64,000 nucleotides of DNA, from NCBI GenBank assembly GCA_947034885.2, contig OX344755.2, positions 21,645,052-21,709,051 of the forward strand, in the 5' to 3' direction. The notes below the pieces were generated by a model. It was given only the letters and a program-made list of their open reading frames with translations. It was not told where the DNA came from and did no database searches. This document shows, one piece after another, positions 56,086 to 64,000 of the stretch. Origin of the DNA: Thuidium tamariscinum. Its lineage: Eukaryota; Streptophyta; Bryopsida; Hypnales; Thuidiaceae. Both the position numbers and the translations under genes were made by a program. The first letter of the stretch is position 1. Every line of letters starts with the position of its first letter.

Positions 56086-58371
56086 ATGGCTACACCGACA
56101 AGACCAAGGAAGGAGGAACGAGATAAGACCCGACTACGAGGAGGAAACAAACATCGTAAGCGGTTGCATGTTTTACGTAATCCCGCAAAGCTTGCATTCA
56201 AAGGGTGGGAAGACGTGCCTGACCCATGGACTTACGAAACCTGTGCCAATTACATCGAGTGGTGCCACATTGACAAGGTCTTTCCAGAAGAGCGACACAA
56301 CTATCACCGACGCTTCCACAAGGCAAATTTAAAACATTGCATTGATGAGGAGTTCACAAATCGGTGCATCGAAGTGTACCAGGCGTTGTATGATGTCCCT
56401 ATTGTCAAACGCAATGAAGTGCATCTCTTCATTGCACGAGGGGTACATGCGGAATTGAAGTTGAACAAGAGAATGGACTGGTCAACTTTGAAGACAATGG
56501 GGGAGAAAGTCAACATTCCAACACCAGCAAATGGATTCATTCCAAGGGGGGTAAAAAGGTACCCGCAAGGTGGACTGGGTAAAACAATGACACAAGTTGA
56601 AGCACCACCACTACATGACACTGAGGACTCTGCTACAGATAACGACTCGGATGGATCTCATGTGCCACATGCACTCAGCTATAGAACAAATCTACGGCTT
56701 AAAAAGAGGAGGGCTGAGCGTGCAACTCAAGAAGGTGTACAAGAAAATGTTGTGGAGGGACAGGTGCCAGCTACTGACGAACCAACAATAGGAATTGTTG
56801 ATGTTACAGCAGCTGCAGATCGAATTCAGAGTTTGAGGATTGAAGTGGAAGAGAGCAATGCGCATCTGCATTCTTTGTATGAAGATGTTGCTAAATTGAG
56901 GGATGAACTCAAAGAGAAGAACAATATTATAAGTGAACAACAACGTCAGATAGAGGCGCTGCAGCATGCTCTTGAAGCAGCCACATTGGCCAATGATGGT
57001 CAGGATCCACGAGGGGGAGCGGAAGGGCCTCCAATCCATAATGAAATTCCAGTGCAACATGTTGAAGTTGGTGCAACACAGGGTACTCAAGATGATGCAC
57101 TGTCATTTGGAGAATTACCCACAAATGCAGGTCAAGCAATGCCAATTGACCAGAGCACTCAATTGACGGACGCACTTGCAAACAATTTGATATTGAAAGA
57201 GCAATTGAAAGCGTTGATGGAGCAATATTACCAGTGGAAGATGGCATGCGTCTTTTCAGTTGACAGGACTCAGCAAATGGCGTCAGAATTCCAAAAAATT
57301 GACAACAATTATGGCGCACACAATCAAGAGAGGGTTTTTGGGTTGACATCGTGGGCCCTTGTGGATGATCATTTCAACATGGATGAAATGGTGACCAAAG
57401 ACATTGGTGGTGGAACAACAATCATCGATTGGTCCAAACACCATTGGGATTTCAAGAATGAAGTTGGCTCTTCCCTCGACCAGAACGGCAATCCACTATT
57501 ATTGTGGCCAAATCCTTCAAGCTTCGTGTATGATGGTACTACGTGTCCCATTTGTCTAAATCCATTTGGCCCTGAAGGTGGAATGCACCTAGGCACGTGC
57601 GAACACTTGTACCATCCATTTTGTTTGATTAGCTTGATGGTTGTTCGTCGACGGTGTTCCTTGTGCAAGGCTCCTTTCCATGAGCGATTGTATGATTTAT
57701 TTGGATTACTTTCATACATGCCACCACATTGGGAATATAATGCTGAAAATGCCCCTGATCATGCTCAGAAGTGGGGAACTGACTTGGTGTGGAGTTGGAA
57801 ATTGAAGCTCCATTCCTTGGATAAACAAAACCTTTCTGCCGAATGGGGTTGGGAAAAAAATACAGCTCAAATAGTGGAGGTGTGTCAACACTTGATTCCA
57901 ATGAAGGACAAGTATAGCCAAGGACGACGGAATTTCTTCTATCAGTGCTTCAATGGGCATTGGGACGAGGTTTTTGAGAACTTTCAATTTGGACCTCATC
58001 CTAAACAGTGGTTTTGGAATAGGGATGGAGTTTGTATCACTAACGACGATGGGATTCGTATGGTGGACGACATTGACATGCCTAACCCTGCTGAACTAGT
58101 TCAACTAGAGGAGTCAGAGTGGCGAGAAACCTTTCGACATGAAGGGATGGATTTCTTGCTTGAACAGCATAGCCCTCGAACTCGCCAATGTCTTGAGAGC
58201 CTCAAACAATCACAGATCATGAGGGCTGTATTGGAGGAAGATGGACCAGCGTGGAGAACTCGATCCGCAGTTCGTAGACTTCGTTTAGGCTCGGACGAAG
58301 ACCTTCCCGTCATTGCAGGGACACATGACAACGAGGCTGGCCCAAGTGGCAGTGCAATGGACATAGACTAA
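56086..58371 (+). CDS. RING-H2 finger protein of the element-borne family, intact
   Basis: A single-exon frame of 761 residues starts at the ATG at 56086, which has a good context (A at -3, G at +4); upstream in-frame codons lack an ATG. Order: a basic N-terminus; a domain (about residues 45-150) with WTYETCANYIEWCHIDKVFP and LNKRMDWSTL, shared with the broken copy at 43.3-46.7 kb; low-complexity linker; a coiled coil about 247-300; then a RING-H2 from C487 (CPICLNPFGPEGG, C-x-H-x2-H-x2-C, CSLC) followed by LYDLFGLLSYMPPHW; a C-terminal domain with GRRNFFYQCFNGHWDEVF; and a final RTRSAVRRLRLG segment. A RING-H2 of this spacing usually recruits an E2 for ubiquitin transfer. Target unknown. It diverges from the kinase gene and probably shares its promoter. 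Confidence 0.8.
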   Translation: MATPTRPRKEERDKTRLRGGNKHRKRLHVLRNPAKLAFKGWEDVPDPWTYETCANYIEWCHIDKVFPEERHNYHRRFHKANLKHCIDEEFTNRCIEVYQALYDVPIVKRNEVHLFIARGVHAELKLNKRMDWSTLKTMGEKVNIPTPANGFIPRGVKRYPQGGLGKTMTQVEAPPLHDTEDSATDNDSDGSHVPHALSYRTNLRLKKRRAERATQEGVQENVVEGQVPATDEPTIGIVDVTAAADRIQSLRIEVEESNAHLHSLYEDVAKLRDELKEKNNIISEQQRQIEALQHALEAATLANDGQDPRGGAEGPPIHNEIPVQHVEVGATQGTQDDALSFGELPTNAGQAMPIDQSTQLTDALANNLILKEQLKALMEQYYQWKMACVFSVDRTQQMASEFQKIDNNYGAHNQERVFGLTSWALVDDHFNMDEMVTKDIGGGTTIIDWSKHHWDFKNEVGSSLDQNGNPLLLWPNPSSFVYDGTTCPICLNPFGPEGGMHLGTCEHLYHPFCLISLMVVRRRCSLCKAPFHERLYDLFGLLSYMPPHWEYNAENAPDHAQKWGTDLVWSWKLKLHSLDKQNLSAEWGWEKNTAQIVEVCQHLIPMKDKYSQGRRNFFYQCFNGHWDEVFENFQFGPHPKQWFWNRDGVCITNDDGIRMVDDIDMPNPAELVQLEESEWRETFRHEGMDFLLEQHSPRTRQCLESLKQSQIMRAVLEEDGPAWRTRSAVRRLRLGSDEDLPVIAGTHDNEAGPSGSAMDID

Positions 58372-58679
58372 GTGAAGTTTCTACTATCTAGCTAGTGAAC
58401 TTATGTTTTCATAGAAGACTTAGGGTCCTAGCTTAATATAGGCTTATAGAATTTTGATCTCGGCAATAGATATTATTCGTTATATTAGATATTGGCACAT
58501 GCATTTTTAGATGGTGTCATGGTCATAGTAACCTTGTCATATACTTTTCCAACTATGTATTCCATGACGCTTATGAAATATATATTATTTAGCCCAAAAT
58601 CCAGGCCAAAATCACTTTTTTTTTTTTTTGCACATACTCTTTTGAAACAACATCATACATATACAAAAATTATATCCTA

Positions 58680-60760
58680 AAATGAAATGTCATTGAATTG
58701 GAGTATTGTACTATAATTCATTTCCATTTTTCCATGAATGAATAAAATTAGGGAAGGACAACAAATGCCATTATATTGGAAAAAAACTCATTTCTAATGT
58801 TGCTAATGATAGAAAACAAGTAAATGGCATTCACTTGAGATACCACCAAAAAATAGAGGGCATTCTAGTGAGATGGAACAATTTCGCTAATCAAGCCCCA
58901 AAAAAGTAGGGGGGAATGATATACAATAAATAAAGTGTATTGGGATGGCATGGGATAATGTTGCAAATGCTGCCAAAAACAATTAGGGAGGGAATGATAT
59001 CCACAAAAAATGGCATTCAATTGGGACAAAATAATCTTCCAAATCAATAAAATAAAACTATAAAGAGTTTAGGAAATAAATCGTCTTATGTTGGGATGGA
59101 ACATGTGGCTAATGAATTTCGAATAATGAGGAAGGTAATGATCAAAGAAAAATGAATGGCATTCGGTTGGAAAAAAGTTAGGAAGACAACAGTAGTGCCA
59201 TTTACTTCTTCCATAACTTGAGATGGAACAATTATGCTAATGAAGCCAAAAAAAATGAAAGAAAAGGAATCCAACAAAAGAAAAGTTGAAAAGGCATTGA
59301 CTTGGAATGTAAGTGCTTTCAAAATAAATGCACCCAAAAGAGGGGTAGAGAGACCCAAGCTTTCGTAAATTTTATTTGGGAATGATTCTAAACTTCACTT
59401 ACAAGTTAAAGTGATTGACTATAATCCCAAACACTCATCCTTCAATTTCCTATCACGTAATTGCCAGACCTACAATGGAAGTGTATTGTTACCCAAAGTA
59501 CAAAAAAATGGGAAAAGTAAGTAGGGATGATTAAATTGGCATGGAAATAGGTACATATTTAATAAAAAATGGTTACCCAATATAAAAAAATTTAGTGGTG
59601 AAAAAATCAATTTTCATTGACTTGAAATTGATGAAGTAAAATGTCATTGACTTGGAATAGGATTCAATCATAAAAACATGTACGGAATGAAATGAAAAGT
59701 CATTGAATTGGAGTGGAATTCATTTCCAATCTATGAAAAAAATTAGGTAAGGGAAAAAAACGTCATTTAGTTGGAGTGAAAGTGCATTTTAGATGTTCTT
59801 AATAAAAGCAAACAAATGTGAAAGAGATATGTAACAAACATTGTGTTTGATTACCTATTTTAATAAACGAGAAATGGAAAGCGAATGGAAAGACTTCCAT
59901 TTCTTACCATAAAAAACATTTATTATTGAGTTGGGATGGAAGAGTTTTCCTAATGAATAAAAAAAATAGGAAAGGGACTGACGGGAAAAAAAATTACAAT
60001 TTATTAAGACGGAAAAGATTTTGGTTCAGGGTTAAAAAATAAGGAACGAGAATGAGGGCGAAAAAAAATTGGTATTGAGTTACATGGACAAGTTTTGCTA
60101 AACCATAAAGTAAAAAATATAATAAGAAATAGTAAAGAGGTTGGTTAGCTGGTGGTACAAAAGAAATTCCCATTGACATTGGATGAAAGAGCTTTGCTAA
60201 TCAATGAAGCCAAATACATTTAGGAAAGGCAATGCAATGATTCAACTAATAAATATTGGTATTGCTAATTACGATAAAAGAGTTCTAGAAATTAATGAAG
60301 ACCAATAGAAATGAAAATCTGAAAAGAAAATGGTGACAAAAAAAGATAGAATGATGCAACAAAAAAAGGATGGCATACAGTTGGGGAATGAGAGCTTTGC
60401 TAATTAATGGGAAATAAATAGAAAAACGAATGACGTAAAAAAAAATTGGCATTCAATTTGAATGCAAGAGTTTTAGGAATGAAGTAAAAAAAAGGAGATA
60501 AAACGATTCAATACATAAGGAATGATGCCACAAAACAAGGGGGCTAAATAATTCAACAAAAAGGTATGACAATGACTTTGCATAAAAGAATTTTTGCATT
60601 AGAGGCCAAAAATATAAGAGTTTCGCTAATTAATGAAGCAAAAGAAATGGACAAGGAATTGAATTAAGAAATAAAAAGATGGCATTGACTTCGGATAAGA
60701 TAGTTTTGCTTTCGATGCATAAAAAATTGGAAAGGGGATGATGAGATGAAAAATTGAAGT
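58680..60760. repeat. degenerate satellite, about 80-100-bp GGCATTGACTTGG unit
   Basis: The phrase ATGGCATTGACTTGGAATGG, followed by GAGTTTTGCTAATGAATGAAG and a purine-rich AAAAAATAGGAAAGGGAATG stretch, recurs about twenty times with much variation. Examples start near 58815, 59018, 59155, 59275, 59640, 60040, 60165, 60365 and 60685. All copies point the same way. No genes lie within it. Confidence 0.75.
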
Positions 60761-61229
60761 GGCGTACTGGAGGTCTACAATTTTTTGTTTAAATCTCTAC
60801 TACTTCTTTCATTTTAAACAAATTAAGTTTTAGCCTTGTATCTAGTACACTACATTTCCTCTATATTCCCTAAATATTTCCTCAAAATATCCGGAACATT
60901 TGCTAAATAGAAGAATTTAGACTTCTTTTTTTAAATCTAAAAATTCTTTTTAGTTCAAAGTACTAGTTTCTTCTTGGGGACACAAATAAGGTTCAAAGTA
61001 GTTCGGAGTGTTAGAAGACATAAGGAACGACATGTTCCACCACAACAAAGGGTACATGCTCTTCCACGAAGTTTCTTCCAAACCTTAGTCCATTGAGCTC
61101 TTCAATTTGGCATCTTGCTTTCATGGTCTTGTCGGAATGTTGAACAAGTTGTTCTTCCTAAAATTAAAGGTTCCCCCGCTCCAAGAAAAGGAAAGATTGA
61201 AGGATCTCATGACCGATCGCACTTCAAAG
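60761..61229. other. short non-coding interval
   Basis: AT-rich to mixed DNA between two repeat arrays. No exon or clear repeat seen. Confidence 0.4.
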
Positions 61230-62815
61230 TCCTCCCTCTTGTGCTGAATGCCCTGGCGTCCGCGCCCTGACTTCAAGTCCGCGCCCTGACATCAAGTCCG
61301 CGCCCTGGAGTCCGCGCCCTGACTTCAAATCCGTGCCCTGACATGAAGTCCGCGCCACGTATTAGAATTGTCCGCCCTCAAGTCCGCGCCCTACGTCCAC
61401 GCCCTGACATAGCCAATGTCACGAAAACATTGGTGAGAGAAAGCTTTCTTGTCTCTCCATCACTATAAAGAATCTAAAAGAAGGCATGACTGAATTTAAT
61501 GGTTCCTGGTTTCCATGAAAGGAGGGACACAATCTTGTAAGATCAATAAATAGGAGCAAGGAGGGATCCCATGCGGAAAGTCAACCTCATTTGCAGTGCA
61601 TGCACGTTTGCGCACCAAGAATGGTTCGCGCCCAGGAGTCCGCGCCCTGTCCAGGAGTCCGCACCCTGTGCAGGAGTCCGCGCCCTGACGTCCGCGCCCT
61701 CACCTGACGTCCACGCCCTGAGTAGCGCCAATGCAAGCCTCCAACTCCTTGGCTTCCCGGTTCTCATGCCCGATCGCATTTCAAAGTCCTCTCTTGTGCT
61801 GTATGCCCTGGCGTCCGTGCCCTCACCTGACGTCCACGCCCTGAGTAGCGCCAATGCAGTGAAGTTCAAGCCTTCGACTCCTTGGCTTCCCTGGTTCTCA
61901 TGCCCGATCGCATTTCAAAGTCCTCTCTTGTGTTGTATCCGTGCCCTGACTTCAAGTCCGCGCCCTGACATTAAGTCCGCGCCATGACACAGACAATGTA
62001 ACGAAAACATTAGTGAGAGAAAGCGTTTGTGTCTCTCCATAATATAGAAGACGGCATGACTAAATTTAATGGTTCTCGGTTTCCATGAAAAGGAGGGACA
62101 CCATCTTCCAAGAGCAATAAATAGGAGCAAGGAGGGATCCCATGCGGGAGGTCAACCTCTTCTTCTTTGCATGCACGTTTGCGCACCAAGAATGGTCCGC
62201 ACCCTGGAGTCCGCGCTCTGGAGTCCCCGCCCTGTGCAGGAGTCCGCGCCCTGGAGTCCGCGCCCTCACCTGACGTCCACGCCCTGAGTAGCGCCAATGC
62301 AGTGAAGTTCAAGCCTCCGACTCCTTGGCTTCCCTGGTTCTCATGCCCGATCGCATTTCAAAGTCCTCTCTTGTGCTGTATCCGTGCCCTGACTTCAAGT
62401 CCGCACCCTGGCGTCCGCGCCCTGACTTCAAGTCCGCGCCCTGACATTAAGTCCGCGCCATGACACAGACAATGTAACGAAAACATTAGTGAGAGAAAGC
62501 GTTTGTGTCTCTCCATAATGTAGAAGACGGCATGACTAAATTTAATGGTTCCCGGTTTCCATGAAAAGGAGGGACACCATCTTCCAAGAGCAATAAATAG
62601 GAGCAAGGAGGGATCCCATGCGGGAGGTCAACCTCTTCTTCTTTGCATGCACGTTTGCACACCAAGAATGGTCCGCACCCTGGAGTCCGCGCCCTGGAGT
62701 CCCCGCCCTGTGCAGGAGTCCGCGCCCTGGAGTCCGCGCCCTGTCCAGGAGTCCGCACCCTGTGCTGGAGTCCACGCCTTGAAGTCCGCGCCCTGACCTG
62801 GCGTCCCTCCAACTC
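61230..62815. repeat. tandem array of promoter-like modules with GTCCGCGCCCTGAC clusters
   Basis: Three large units (anchored by GGCATGAC at 61483, 62053 and 62529) are spaced 570 and 476 bp. Each holds clusters of AGTCCGCGCCCTGAC, then an ACGAAAACATT-GTGAGAGAAAG block, a TCTCTCCAT-TATA-like stretch, GAGGGACACCATCTTCCAAG, and AATAAATAGGAGCAAGGAGG. The first unit has CCAAT at about 61412 and CTATAAAG at about 61471; later copies are less clear. Short open frames inside are repeat artefacts. The GC motif is that of the kinase/RING promoter. Confidence 0.8.
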
Positions 62816-62845
62816 CTTGGCTTCTTTGGTTCAAAGGTTTTAGGA

Positions 62846-62895
62846 GTGTAGGGTTTAGGGTTTGGAGTATTAGGGTTTAGGGTTTGAGTTTGGAT
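62846..62895. repeat. short interstitial telomere-like TTTAGGG tract
   Basis: TAGGGTTTAGGGTTTGGAG and a second TAGGGTTTAGGGTTTGAG lie close together. The word is the plant-type telomere repeat, but two short runs are far from a telomere and are common in plant promoters and introns. Confidence 0.7.
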
Positions 62896-62929
62896 TGTTT
62901 GACTTCATTTCAGATGGTTTTAGGGTTGA

Positions 62930-64000
62930 ATTAAAAAACAAATCAATGTATTCTAAACCTTCGGAAAAGAACCTATGTCATGCATCTGAAAAATATGTCT
63001 TCTAAGTTCATGTAAAAAAGATTTTATTGTAGCAATTATTTCTAATTGTGGATTCCATTTACAACCTTTCTACTTCAATTAAGTTGTACGTTTTATTAAG
63101 GAAGAATCCATTGTAACAAGTATTTATAAAAATGGATCCTTTCACATTAAGAACAAAATATAACTTATAATTTTCCATTTCCCCACAATAAGTCAATAAC
63201 CCTTGTAGTTATTATGCAGAAAAAAAGAATCTTTGCTTATGAATAATGGATTTGAAGAAATGAAACTCATTTGTTCATTTAAAAAATGCATTCTATCAAT
63301 TATTCAAGAAAGTGAATCTTTTCATGTGAATCCAAAATAATGTAAAGTTCTCATTCAAAAGAAGAATATCTTGTACCTTTTATTTAGAAATGACTACCTT
63401 CTACGTGAATCTAAGAAACTGAACTTGGAAGTTTTAAAAAAATTATTTGTAACAAGCATCCACAAAAACAATTCCCTTCACGTGAATCCAAGAGAATGGA
63501 AGATCTAAGTTCTCGTTCAAAAAGAATCCCTTGTAGTTAAAATGGTCAAAAATGCATCCCCTTATAAGAATAGTGAATTCAAGAGTATGATGCTCATACC
63601 TTAGGCTACACGAATTAGTTGTAACAAGCATCCACAAAAACAATTCCCTTCACGTGAATCCAAGAGAATGGAAGATCTAAGTTCTCGTTCAAAAAGAATC
63701 CCTTGTAGAGTTGTAGTTAAAATGGTCAAAAGTGAATCCCTTCCATGTGATTGAAATAAAACAAAATAGTATTCATTTAATGCAATGGTTTGCCACTCGT
63801 TTTAAAAACAAAAAACAAAAAACAAAAAACAAACAAAGCAATAGAAATTCATTTAAAAAAATCCCTTGTATGAAATATAAAACAAAAATGAATTTGTTTA
63901 CGTAAATCCAAAAGAATGTAAGATTTAATTAATCGTAAACCAGAATTGTTCCCCTACAGCAATTGTTTAAGGAATTGAATGTGGTGAACATCAGTCTACA
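62930..64000. repeat. degenerate satellite, GAATCCAAGAGAATG unit
   Basis: A direct repeat of about 85 bp at 63450-63537 recurs almost unchanged at 63619-63713, spaced 169 bp (AACAAGCATCCACAAAAACA, then CACGTGAATCCAAGAGAATG and AATCCCTTGTAG). Looser copies of GAATCC-TT, CACGTGAATCCAA and TTGTAGTAAT-like phrases fill the rest of the stretch to the window end. No gene seen. Confidence 0.65.

Larger units (their letters stand above)
49168..62820. mobile_element. large element carrying kinase and RING genes (right end uncertain)
   Basis: The left terminus CAGGGTTGTC at 49168-49177 is followed by GGACGTCC repeats, GAGTCAA and TTGACTTTTT words, and GCCACGTGG-TGCCATGTGG. This is the same order as inside the right end of the 25.3-33.8-kb element. 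Then GTCAGGGCGCGGAC-type motifs occur at 49330-49392. The same motif recurs inverted between the kinase and RING genes and in a long array at 61.25-62.8 kb. I infer one unit holding both genes. It carries no transposase, and a GACAACCCTG right end was not found, so the right limit is a guess. Confidence 0.45.

Noticed and set aside
61543-62843. Many short frames on both strands of the GTCCGCGCCCTGAC array
   Set aside because: Repeat artefacts. The same peptides recur in each unit and in opposing frames.
62846-62895. Telomere or chromosome end
   Set aside because: Only two short TTTAGGG runs, followed by ordinary AT-rich DNA.

Overview
This window is nuclear DNA of a plant or close streptophyte relative. 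Support comes from an AtEH/Pan1-type EH-domain protein, an ERD7-like senescence-domain exon, fused aspartokinase-homoserine dehydrogenase exons, a plant DUF659-type hAT transposase, GT-AG introns and TTTAGGG-type repeats. A recognisable C-terminus of the WASH-complex subunit WASHC4/SWIP argues, cautiously, against a flowering plant and for a bryophyte, lycophyte, fern or alga. I cannot name the species. Most of the window is mobile DNA; true host genes are few and mostly decayed.

Layout. 1-5 kb: remains of two minus-strand host genes (AtEH/Pan1-like and ERD7-like) carrying in-frame stops. 5-10 kb: AT-rich non-coding DNA with one nested-palindrome element. 10-16.7 kb: plus-strand exons of AK-HSDH and then WASHC4. 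16.9-17.4 kb: a minisatellite. 17.7-25.3 kb: a long-terminal-repeat-like unit split by a second unit of the same kind (19.9-23.9 kb), whose 638-residue reading frame looks whole. 25.3-33.8 kb: a coding-poor DNA element with CAGGGTTTTC ends, GC-rich arrays inside both ends, satellite DNA and a foldback. 33.9-34.45 kb: the end of a related element. 34.5-36.7 kb: an unrecognised gene remnant and an array of short palindromes. 36.7-49.15 kb: copies of a 0.95-kb AT-rich repeat around a hAT transposase and a damaged RING-finger gene. 49.17-62.8 kb: a further large element-like unit carrying a protein-kinase gene and an intact RING-finger gene (56.1-58.4 kb) fired from a mirror-image promoter. A third LTR-like unit (50.6-54.5 kb, whole 698-residue frame) sits inside the kinase gene with a clean 5-bp target duplication. 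58.4-64 kb: degenerate satellites and a tandem array of promoter-like modules.

How it fits together. Several large DNA elements lie side by side. They share CAGGGTTNTC termini and each has its own short GC-rich motif repeated near its ends and, where genes survive, next to TATA boxes. Two related RING proteins and an unusual kinase appear to be cargo of, or hitch-hikers in, these elements. This DNA-element/RING/kinase assembly with its family-specific arrays is the best candidate here for an undescribed system. Its unity is inferred from repeats and gene order, not proven.
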